Source: Capsaspora owczarzaki ATCC 30864
Taxonomy: Eukaryota > Opisthokonta > Filasterea
Reading direction: 5' to 3'
DNA: 64,000 nucleotides
Assembly (NCBI RefSeq): GCF_000151315.2
Contig: NW_011887297.1
Span: 349,587-413,586, forward strand
The notes below the pieces were generated by a model, which saw only the letters and a list, made by a program, of their open reading frames with translations, was not told the origin of the DNA and ran no database searches. Each line of letters starts with the position of its first letter. The stretch's first letter is position 1. The translations under genes were made by a program, and so were the position numbers. Positions 9,401 through 22,900 of the stretch are shown in pieces.

Positions 9401-11794
9401 GCAGCTGGGCTCAAGCTGGGCAGCCCTTTCACCGTGTCGGTTTCTGCTCAGCTGGTCGATACCAGCGCCACCACCAATGGCGTCAAGCTGACTTTCAATG
9501 TCCTTGAAGGCATGCGACTCGATTTGCAGTCGAGCCTGCTGCAAGGCATTCCCTGCGTCGCGCAGCCCGCCAACATGCTCGCCCAAACTGCTTTGCGCTC
9601 GATTCGCTCTGGCAGCACAGTCTCCTATCCGTCCTACACTTCAGACCCGACGTACAGCCGCTTTGCTTCGGCCTGGACGGAAGTGACATGCTACCTGGAT
9701 TCCGTCCTGGCCTCGACGCGCACGGTGGTTCCCCTGTTGTTGGTGTTTGATACAAGGCTGGTCGCGCCATTTGCCAGTTCGTTTGATATGCGGATGGTCC
9801 TGTCCGCTAGCACGCCCGACACTGTGCCCGCCAACAACAACGTGACTGTGCCTGTGACTGTCCTTGGGCCCAAGGTCCAGGTCACTGCCCACTCGGACCA
9901 GGGCCAAGTGGTTGAAAACTACCCCTTCACCATCACAACGCGTCTGTACAATGCTGGTGGACAGGAAGCGCGCAACCTTGTGCTGTCGGTCGTCTTCCCG
10001 TTCTACGCCGCTCGATTGATTGCCATTCCCTCGACGCACGGCAGTTGCGAGGTCGACGCCTTCCAGCGCAGCGCTCCGCTTTCCGGTGTGCAGCCGGCTG
10101 GTGGCGATGTGCCGTTTATTTGCACGCTTCGCCGGCTCGCGCCAGGTGAAACGGTTTTGCTGCCGATCGTTGGTGCCTACAATCTCACCGCCACCACCGA
10201 CACCACTCTGCCGTTTTCAGTGTCCCTCGTGTACGGCGGCCAGACCGCCCCGCTCCACTCGTCCACCACCATCCGAGCAACCTTCAACAAGCAGTATGCG
10301 TCTGCTGCGCGCCAGCGCAACACGGATGCTGTCGCATGGGGCACCTTTGTTGGCTTGCTGATTGGCTTGGTGGTCCTGCTCGTCATCTTTGCCATCGTCA
10401 TCTACTTTGAGCTGTTGCGGTCCACCAGAGCGCCTCCGCCGTGGGACCAGCTCCGCGACGCCTACGAAAAGAGCGGCGCTCTCAAGAGCATGCCTTCCTT
10501 CCTGCGCAAGACGACCCCCAAGACCCAGGAGGAGGTGCTCGAAGAAGAGCGCGCCAAGTGGGAAGCGCGCGAGGCCCGCCGCAAGAACGATGCCGAGCGC
10601 GCCGAGATGGAAAAGACCGAGAAGGCGCGTATCAAGGAGGCCGAGCGCAAAGTCCGCGAGGCCGAGCGAAAGCTGCAAGGCACCGCCAAACGAAACAAGC
10701 CCAGCGCCTTCTTTGAACGCCTCCGCAGCGCTGCGCAAGCTGCTCCCACAGCCCCTCCTGCTACTACTCGAGCGCCCGCTCGCCGCCGTGCTTCTTGGGG
10801 CGGCCCTGCACCCTGGCCGCAGCCTCCAGTCAAGGAGCACCCTTCTGGAGCCCAAACTCTCAGCTGTCTGCCAAACTTGGGCAAGGGCAGCAAGGCGGAG
10901 CTGAAGAAGGCGAAGGCCTTGTGGGCGGACGATGTCGCGCGTGTTCGTGCCGAGCGTGCCGCGGGTCCAGCTGCCTCCTCATCGAGTCTGGCTGTACCCA
11001 TGTCCCGGGAAGAGGCAAAGAAGGTGTACGAAGGGTCAGTGTCGCGAAACCAGCTTGGTATGCTGTCGCCCGACGAGATTGCTGCTCTTGCAGCCTATGG
11101 TTTCCTTGACGCCGCGATGGCGGCCCAGCTCACGCAACGAGCCCGGCCTCAAGCCGCGCGCCACACGAGTCTGGCTGAGATCAAGCTGGTCAAGCAGGCG
11201 GCTCCTGCCGCACCCCCGCTTGCTCCCGCAATCTCCGGCTCGGTTCCCTCCATTTCTGTGGACAGCGACGAGCTGCCACTGATGGCCTCGGCGACCGCTT
11301 TTACTCCAGAGGAAATTGATTCGCTTCCAAAGCCACCCCCGCAACACGAGTTGTATGCTGAGGAGGCGTCGTCTGCAGCTTCTTTGGCCGAGGCCGCTTC
11401 CGCTGCTGAACAGGAGGCTGCGGCAGTGTCTGCTGACGAGGCCAGTACACCTGTGAGTGTTCCGAGCAACGATTCCGTGCTAGTCCCGATCGATGGCGAG
11501 GAGTCCAACGGCGCTGGCGGCGAGACTCTCGCAACAGACCCGCCAGCTGATGCTCCCCCGCCGCCACCCCCGCTGCCGTTGCCGCCCACGACCGACCTTC
11601 CGGCTCCGATCCAGGCGCCTGACGAGGAGCCTCCGCCACCACCTGCCCCAACTGCTCCTCCAGCGCCCGTCGCACGACCTCCGCATCCCGTCCTAGTGGC
11701 GCAGGTCAGCGCGCGTCAACTCACGCCCGCACCACTGTCGCCGCCAGGCGATGCTCGGAACTACGACAGTGACGATGATGGCACTTTTATCTAA
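6463..11794 (+). CDS. ITGA: Integrin alpha subunit with a very long cytoplasmic tail
   Basis: Two exons, 6463-6749 and 7372-11794, join in phase (CG + A, Arg) to give 1569 residues. A signal peptide (STLLVLLAIAAAAALPAAHA) ends exon 1. The ectodomain starts as a beta-propeller with FG-GAP-type repeats, for example GSLNGDQWDDVAIGS and GDINADGVTDFAVGAPR, the latter a D-x-N-x-D-G calcium loop (about 8685-8735), then beta-sandwich leg domains with paired Cys. A single transmembrane helix is encoded at about 10339-10410 (GLLIGLVVLLVIFAIVIYF). The next residues are ELLRSTRAPPPW; the family's GFFKR motif is not recognisable. The tail of about 460 residues is far longer than the 20-60 residues usual in animals. 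It has a charged Glu/Arg/Lys coiled coil (about 10530-10700) and a Pro-rich end (PPPPPPLPLPP near 11560-11585). Its partner is probably the divergent beta gene. Confidence 0.93.
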
Positions 11795-12558
11795 AGAGAG
11801 AGGAGCCGAGTGTTAATGTTACGATACATGCTGTTGTTTTATTGCGTTTGTTATTCCTGTTGATGATGATGATGCTTCCATGATTTTGTTTTCTTGTTCT
11901 TTTGCTCTTTCTGTCAGTTTTTTTTTGGCCTTTGTTACTGAGCGATTGTTCTTTTGCTGTCTTGTTATGATGCTGTGTATGATGTCCTGCTTTTGCTAGT
12001 GTTGAAATCGACAATTCTAGTGATCCTCTCACGACTTCAATCAACAACACCAAGTTCCATGGCTGCAACCAATAAGTAGCCACTTCATGGTTCCTATTGA
12101 GCATGTAAATTCATGGGCTCACTGGAGCGAGGGGAAGAGAGGAGGAGGAGGAGGAGGAGGAGGTCGGGAAGGGAGAAGCCTTTTTCGTAGTTGTTTCTGC
12201 TGGCGAACTAGTGATGCTCAAACTCTGCTCTACTTAGACGCATACTAAGGCATGTCCAAGTAACTCCACAATGCGGAATGAAAGCATTGTAGCGTGCTTG
12301 AAGAGGGCGGCGGACGGGGACAATGAATCCAAAGCTGGTTTCTGAATCTTGACCACAAAGTCGACAAGATGTCTGAAGCACCTGGTTGCACCTGACTGTG
12401 ATTTAGCTGCTTGCGTCAAAACGAAGTAATCGACATTTAGAAAGTTAGAATTACTCTTTTTGTTTTTTCTTGTTTGATCATCTTTGGTTTCTCCGCTGGT
12501 CGGCGCCAGAAAAGCTGCTTTTTCACCATTTTCCATCCATTGCCCGTCGACAGCTCGA
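11795..12558. other. 3' flank of integrin alpha and upstream region of the next gene
   Basis: No supported gene. It holds a T-rich 3' UTR-like stretch, a (GGA)n purine tract at about 12138-12162, and AT-rich sequence before the ATG at 12559. Short minus-strand frames here have no recognisable content. Confidence 0.4.
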
Positions 12559-15500
12559 ATGACCACCATCCTATCGCCTCTCCCTGCTTCTGGGCAGATG
12601 ACACACCATCCGGACACACGGTTCCATCATCTGGCTGAGGATGCAGTGAAGCCTCTGCCTCTCAACATGCCCTGGATGGCCCAGTCGGTAAAGCAAAACT
12701 TGAACCCATCGCTGTCATCATGTTATCTTGCAGAGAACCGTTCTACAATGAAAATCTTACATGCACTTGACACAGTTGGATGACACATTCTCCAGCTCTT
12801 CGTCAGAGCCGACGACGAATGACGACTCGAAGGACAGCAGCAGCAGTCTCGATTCGTCGTTCGAGCGTTACGAACAAGACGCCAAGCTTGCCAGTCACAA
12901 CAACGCTGCTACTGTTGATGATAGCGAGGCGCAATACACTGAAGATGACGACGAGGACCAGTGGACTGACTGCGACGACGAACTCGAGTCGTTCACACAA
13001 CTGCAAGTTCCTCGCATTATTTGGCCACCCCATCGCGCACCTCAACTCGAATTGAAAACGCTTTCATCGATTCTTGTCAATCCCTATCTCGCCGTTTTGG
13101 GTGTTGAGTTAGAGAACAGTCGCTTTTTGTTACAATTACCTTTTCACGTTTTTGTCTGTCATTCTCTGGTGTTTTTGGCGATCATGAGCACTACTTCGAG
13201 ACGTGGTGGAGGCGGCGCTCGTGGCGGCGGTCGTGGCGGCGCTCGTGGCGGCACTCGTGGCGGCACTCGTGGCGGCACTCGTGGCGGCGGTCGTGGCGGC
13301 GCTCGCCCGACTGCTGCAAGCACGACCGCTGCGAGCACAACGGCTGAAAGCACGACCGCTGCGAGCACAACGGCTGAAAGCACGACCGCTGCAAGCACGA
13401 CCGCTGCAAGCACGACCGCTGCGAGCACGCCTGAGGAGCTTGCTGCCCTTCCACTCCCGTGAGTTCGTTGGCGGCTTTGGTTGAAGGCGCGAAAAAAAAA
13501 AAAAAAGAAAAAAGAAGCGCGGTGTCCCTCTCCGTCCCTCGGGAGCAGTCCACCGCTTCCCCTCCCCCCATCGCCCAAACCGACAAACGCTGCTGACTAA
13601 ATGCACTATGCTCTATCCAGGAGGGATGTCCGCAGTGCGGTGCGGGCAGTGTGATGCTGGCAGTGAATCTGTCCTTTGTTTCAAAACGCTTGTTTCAAAA
13701 ACGCGCGTTCATCTGCAACTGATTTCCCGCCATATTTTTTTCGCGGTTTTTTTTTTCTCAACCCACTCCTCCTTGGAGACGTCGAGACGAGACTCCAATG
13801 CGTTGATGAAGTGTCATTGGCATTGCGTTGCGATTGTTAATGGTTCTTGCTCGCCGTTGGAATCGACGGTCGGCAGGAGGGGATGGCGAAAAGAGATGCT
13901 GGAAATGGGATGAAACCCCATGATGCAGTGATGAGATGCGTGGATGAATGGCCTTCTCTGTCTGTCCATGACAGAATGGCGTGTTGCTGATTGATGTTGT
14001 TGGGTGTCACTATGGCGCAAGGGCTGCGCGATGCGCTCTTGGGCTTCGCCTTTGTTTTCTTGATTGTGTTTTTTGGTTTTTTTTTTGTTCTTTGCTTGTG
14101 TTTTTCTGCTTTCCTTTCTCTTTCCTTCCAGTAATCCCGTTGCTCTGTTGACCATTTTGATTTTGATTTTGTTTTTCGTTCGTTTTTCTTCTTCTTTTTT
14201 GCTTTGGGGGGGGGGTGGGAAGGAGGGGCAGAGGGAGGGAGGTTGGAAGTTGTTGTTTGTCCCTCGTTTCTTTGGCAAGCCAGCAGCAGTTGGTTAGTGT
14301 TTCGTATTCGAGAACAAGCGACTAATCACACAAAATGCTTTGAATGTGTCGCAAACTCTGCTCTGGCTACGCATTGTACAGGATTATAGACGCGATTGGC
14401 TCGTTGCAGAAAGAAGTGAGAGGCATGGAGGATCGCCTTACAGCGCAAATCACAGGCGTGCAGAAAGACGTAAAAGATGTGCAGATACAGCAGGGTGCGA
14501 TGACCGAAGCCCTCTTTGAGGTGCTGACGAAGGACTCGTCGCTTGTGCCCAACGTGAAGTTAGCTTCACTCAAGGAGGCGCTCAAAGTCGTTGTCGCGCT
14601 TCTGCAGGCGGTAAGACTACCACTAATAGCATGTTGCAGTTGGTGTTCGTGCGTTCTTGGCAACTCATCGTCATTCCTTCGTCTTTTGATCGCGAATTTC
14701 ACCAGAATCCCCAGAGCGCACGCCTGTTTGAGCTCATGGACGTCCAGAGCCACACTCGCGAGATTGCTGATCGGCTCTGGGTAAGTCAACACAACGTTGA
14801 AAGTTGTGATCTGTTCAAGGATGCCGAGGTGGCCGCGAATGCCTTGTTCGGCGAGATGGCGATGCCCGGCTCTGCTCCTACGCTCGACTGGATGAAAATC
14901 AAGCCAAGTCTCGCAGGCGCTGGCGGGCTGCTCTCGCACCTCGTGGATCAACCTGCCCTCGAGGCAAAGTTGCGCATCCTTTGGCCTGACTTTGACAATC
15001 GCGCCCGCCAGGCTGAAGTCTTTGGGGGGCTGCTTCACGATGCTGCAACGGAGTTCCAGGGCATGTGCAACAAGGCAACCGACCATTCTTCCCTGCCAGA
15101 GTTGTCTCCCAGCCTTCACGAAATGCTCTGCGGCAAGCTCGGACTCTTGGTTGCCGTCAGCATCCACACTCGCTTGAAGCCGACGCTCAATCTGCATTTG
15201 GGCGAAGTGGAGTGCGATGCCATGGCACCACTTGATGACCCTGTGCAGCCTCATGTTGGGGTGCAACTGGTGGAGATCAAGCGCACTCCAAAGCCTGTCA
15301 AGGCTGCTCAGAGACAGCTGCTGATTCGCTCGGCACTGTTCGTTGCGCTCTTCCAGCTGATGCCGCGGCAGAAGAAGGAGACACAGATCCCAATTCACAT
15401 TCAGGGGTTCTTCTACACGTCTGGACCCCACGGGCTACGTGAGCTTTACGGTGAAAAGGCCAAGAAAGTGCTCCGTGACGAGTTCAAGAACAAGGTGTTT

Positions 15501-15938
15501 GGGGACGCGAGGACGGAGACTGACCCAGAGCTGTCGTTCGCCATCTTCCCTCTGATTAAGTTCAAGCCAGCGATACCCTCTTGGGCCACTTTGGTATTTG
15601 TTGCTTCCTCGACCTCCGCTGGGTCTGCTCCTGTCAAGGCTCCTGTCGAGGCTGCTGCCGCTACTCCTGTCGAAGATGCTGACCCTGGTCCTGCCAAGAC
15701 TGCTGTCGATGCTGTTGTCGATGCTGTTGTCGATGCTGTTGTCGATGCTGTCGATGCGCAAGATCAGGCGCTTGTCGCTCCGCCTGACGTGGCGCCTGCC
15801 GAGGATGCCGCCGAGGATGCTGTCAAACTCCTCGCGAAGCGTTGGAAGAAGCCGTCACTCCTGCTGGCGTGCACCCTGCTTCTGATGATGCTGCTGCTGG
15901 TCCTGCGGACCAAGACCGCTCTTCCACTGAGTAGTTGA
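12559..15938 (+). CDS. Orphan protein: acidic N-terminus, RGG tract, possible tail anchor
   Basis: I do not recognise this protein. Favoured model: 12559-12687, 12776-13458, 14382-14610, 14706-15938, all GT-AG and in frame, 757 residues. The N-terminus is Ser/Asp-rich (DDDEDQWTDCDDE). Next come nine or so RGG/RGGA/RGGT units (13197-13305), Thr-Ala-Ala-Ser repeats (13316-13430), a helical segment (IIDAIGSLQKEVRGMEDRL), and a globular domain of about 280 residues. That domain contains GVQLVEIKRTPKP followed by a helix with QRQLLIRSALF, an arrangement like the E-x-K core of PD-(D/E)XK nucleases. Near the end are four VDAV repeats and a hydrophobic stretch LLLACTLLLMMLLLVL that could be a C-terminal anchor. 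Alternatives: start at ATG 13184, which has an AT-rich 5'-UTR-like lead, or two genes, since the frame meets TGA directly at 13460 and the intron 13459-14381 is unusually long. Confidence 0.45.
13197..13430 (+). repeat. RGG-coding and TTAAS-coding tandem repeats
   Basis: GGCGGC(A/G)CTCGT-type 12-base units at 13205-13305 encode Arg-Gly-Gly repeats. They are followed by 15-base units of the form ACGACCGCTGCAAGC at 13320-13430, encoding Thr-Thr-Ala-Ala/Glu-Ser. RGG tracts commonly bind RNA and are arginine-methylated. The near-identical codons suggest recent expansion. Confidence 0.85.
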
Positions 15939-16118
15939 GACCACCAAAGAGCTAGTACTTTGTGTTTCCTGTTGCCTGTCCTGGGACACGTTGCTCGTTC
16001 TCTGTACCGCTCTCTGCTTTCGTGCTCCACCTTCTGAATTGTTCCCCGTGCCGAAGCGTGAACCTGTCTTTTGCCCGCGGCTAATCGTTGCCTGTGTTTT
16101 GCATGGACGGCGATTCAG

Positions 16119-16162
<44 letters not shown>

Positions 16163-16755
16163 ATTGTTCTTCCTCCCTGCTGTAGCCCTATCGCATTGCT
16201 TGTGCCTCGCTTTTTGTTGTTTGCCAAGCCCTACCACTCAAAAACAAAAAAAAATAAACTCGTGTCGTGTCTTAGTGACTCCGAAAGTGAAGTCGGGACT
16301 TGTGGTAAACGACAGCGTGAATTACGGCGGACCGAACGCTGAGGCATTGCTCACCTGTGTACCACAAAAGACATGCTGCTTGTGACTGCGGTTGATAAAC
16401 ATGCTGTCATGACAGGGAGTGGGACAGACACTGTCGGAAGGAGCGACAACGCGCAACCGCGTTCTCCCAAGATGCAAGATGCGCGATCAGCTTTCATCAA
16501 AGACGTTGCCAATCTTTCGTGCAAGTTGTTTGCACGATGTCTCAGCTGGTTTTAAAAAAAGCAAGCTCGATCAGTTCAACTGGACGTCTACAGGAAGATC
16601 TATTGTTCTTCCATCAGCTCGACCTTCCAAATGGCTTTTTGCCTTGTCGAATTTTTGAGTGCTACTTTTCACCCCAAATCCAAAGTGAAATTGCCACAGA
16701 CAAGCATTCGTGATCACTTCCCCTTTTAGCTCTTCCCGTCTTGGTGTTTGAAGAA
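15939..16755. other. Intergenic region with a (TTG)n repeat
   Basis: This 817-base gap lies between the orphan gene and the CNNM gene. A run of about 15 TTG triplets occupies 16117-16163. Short plus-strand frames across it encode only poly-Val or poly-Leu from the repeat. No gene is supported. Confidence 0.5.
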
Positions 16756-19753
<2,998 letters not shown>

Positions 19754-19909
19754 AACCGGCCAAACGGCTATCTTATGCTGGATCAATGTTTCTGTTTTGT
19801 TTGTAGTTTTCTGTTTTTTTTGTTTTGTTTTTTTTTTGTCGCTGTCGTGTTTTGTCCAACAGTTTCGTTGAATTGCCATATTATCATTGGTGTCCCAATA
19901 CAATACTCG

Positions 19910-22900
19910 CTAAAGCACGTTTCCCACATAGTGAACAGACAAAATATCGTCAATCAAATCCTCGGGCGTGTTTCGGCGCTGGCGAGCCAATTCGCGTTGT
20001 TCAGCCAAGCCGAGGTACAGGAAGCGGCTGAGCAACTCGCCATCAATCACATTGCCGGCTCGAGTTGTGGTCATTTTGCGAGGAAAGCGATATGCTCTGT
20101 CGTGACAAACAAGCAACAAAACAGAAAACAGAAAAAAACAACAACAACAACAAAAAAAAAAAAAAAACCGATGTCGGCGCATAATTCGCATCAATCATGA
20201 AACCTCCACGACCAAACATCCGTTCTGTTACCGATAGCCAATCGGGTTGAGACCCGCCCGCTGCTGCAGGCCGACAAGTTGGCGCTGGAGCCACTCGAGC
20301 CGTCGGAACGTTGTCTCGCCAATGGGTGCGAGAGCATTGAGAGATCCCTCAAGCGTGGCCAGCAGATCAATGTGCCGCTTCACGCTTGCACCGCGGTCTA
20401 CCGACACTGGAAGAGAGCGGGGTACCATTCGCAAGACTTGCTGCACATGGCTGCCGACGTGAAAGTCGAGCTGGCGAAGCAACCGCTGTCCGTTGTTACT
20501 CTCACGATCTGCAATTGGGAATGCCAAACACAAGTCAACGGGTGGGCCGTCCCCAGTAGTATCAAAACATAAACCCAGAAACAGCGGAAAAAAAACCTTA
20601 CTGAGCGGGTTGTACGCAAAAACGACAAGATTCTGGTGCGAATCCGTTGCCAAGAAACCGAGCGACGAGCCATCCACTAAAAACTGAGTGGAAGCAACAC
20701 TCATGTGGTCAAAGTCTCGCGCGATAAAACCGAGGTGTTTGGTCGTTTCCTTTGTTGAGAGAATTGTTCGAGAGAATTGTTCGAGAGTGAGCGACGCCCG
20801 CTCACCCAGCACGCATCACAACGATTTGCTTTCGATCGACCGATCGATCGAGCGATCTGGCACTTACATTGAATCGCAACAGAAAAACGCTGTTGTTCAA
20901 ATCTCCCACAAGAATGAAATTCTTGATGGCCGAAACAGATACAACGAACGTTTGCGTATCAATGAAGGCCACGCCGTCCATTGTATCATCGCTAGCAAAT
21001 TGCCAAATTATAATCTGTTGCGAGGGCCGTGAGTTGGTTGGAAGGAAATTCAAAAAAATGGTGCGAACGACGAGCAGAAAGTTCTGCACCAACAGGACGC
21101 GTACCTTTTGACCAATGCAGGACACCAAGTGACCGCAGACATGACTCAAGGCAGTGATGGCTCCCTTCTGTTCTCGCTCCATCAGATACTTGAGTTTGCG
21201 ATTTGTTTGAGGGCGATTGACCTCGGGAACAACGTCAATGATTTCAAACACGATAATCTGGTCGAACGGAGCGCGTCAGTGCCACAAGCAAGCGTTCAGC
21301 AGCCCCACCCGCCTCGGCGCAACCGTGTCTCTGAATACTTACGCGGCCATGACACGTCACATCCTCGCCTTCAATGACGGTGGTGCCAATCACAACATAA
21401 TCCTTGAGACCCGTCACTGTCTCTTGACTGGTGATGGCAGCGATATCCACGCTGGTGACGCGCTCGAACGCTGGTAGATCAAAAGAGTGGATGGATTCCC
21501 ATGTGACTGGCGAAATTAGTTGCAACGAGAACGTGTCGAACGTTGCTGGGATGGCCCGAGGCTTGGGCGTGTACGGGACTGGCGTGTATGTTTCGTCATT
21601 TGTCAATCGCGGCAAATTGAAATACGGCTTGGGGTGGGATGTCACAAGAACGTACGTGCTGGTATGCGTGTGATGCAAGTGAGCAGTTTAGAACGAGAAC
21701 CAACTGAAACTGCGCCAATTCCCCCCCCCCCAAAAAAAAAAACAAAAAATCTGACCGGAAGACCTCATGGTAGCCAATATAATGAGCAGTGGCGCGCAAT
21801 GGCACGCGTCGAACAGGCCACGGATTGTCGTGGTTTGTCGTCGGCGCCAGTTGGCAGAATCGCAGAGTGCCCTGTCACAGAAACATGACAAAACAGGATG
21901 AGCTTCGAAGCCTTTTCCGTCCAAGAGGAGTGAATAATCGCAACGAAAAGTACCTGCGTCGTAAAATACACAAATCCACCAGGGCAGGCGTTGTTATTGA
22001 ATGCAGAAAACGCACTAACACTGCCATCCGTCAGCATGAGATGCGCTCGGAGGGCTTTTCTGGTTGGCGACATGAGCAGCCACAGTGGGCGTCGACCGCA
22101 CACGAAAACTCCGCTGCACAGCTGATGCCCGCCAAGAACTCCTGTGTAGGGAACTAGACGACCCAGTCCAAAGGCCTGTCGCGGCGGCATTCCCGCCGAC
22201 TGTTGCTGTTGTTGCGCTTCTTGTGGCTGTTGCTGTGGTTGCTGGGCAGCAGGATCCATCGACGCATCGGCACCAAGCCCATCAATCATCATGGATGCGA
22301 CGTCCCCGCTGGGCTTGGGATTTAATTGCTCGGCGGCACGTTGCTGTTGTTGCAACTGCTGCTGCCGCTGCAGGGCCTTTCTTTGTTGGCCAACAGGTTC
22401 GCGGATTTCGACTGGCAGCGCAACTCGCTTAAACCGCACAGCAAGCGGGGAGATGACGGCGAGCATTTGTTCTTCAGCCCGTTCCACTTCTGGAGGCATT
22501 TCTGATGCCGACCGCACATAGTGGAAGGCCTGGTAGACGAGAATATCGTCTGTGGATAGTGTCGCCTGAAAAACAGCAACCAAAGGCAGAGCGACAAGAG
22601 CGGCGATCAGCATGCGCACGATCAACAAAACCACCCGCAAAAAAAAAAGCGACTTACAATCAGGTGGGGACGCTGGCCAGAGGGTCCGTCAAGGGTGAGC
22701 AAAAGCAAATCGGTGATTTTGGGATCGTCAGGGCTGCATTCGGCGTTGACTGGAACGGAATGTTCAGAAGAGAGAATGGGCGGATAAAAGTTGAAAGCGC
22801 CGTGCACAAACACGAGAGAAAAGTCGGGTAGGCTGTAAATCTAGTTGTTTGAGTTCCGAGATTCCCAATGCAAGTCGTAGAGTGAGCAACAAAAGACAAA

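Noticed and set aside
7550-9586. 678-codon minus-strand frame within integrin alpha
   Set aside because: Antisense shadow of a long GC-rich exon, with Arg/His/Gly-rich composition and no domain.
13608-13913. 101-codon plus-strand frame inside the long orphan-gene intron
   Set aside because: Mixed composition with Phe runs from T tracts, no domain and no splice logic linking it to the neighbouring exons.
14780-14820. Perfect donor GTAAGT inside the last exon of the orphan gene
   Set aside because: The nearest acceptor would leave an intron of about 40 bases, too short, and reading through keeps the frame with coherent protein sequence.
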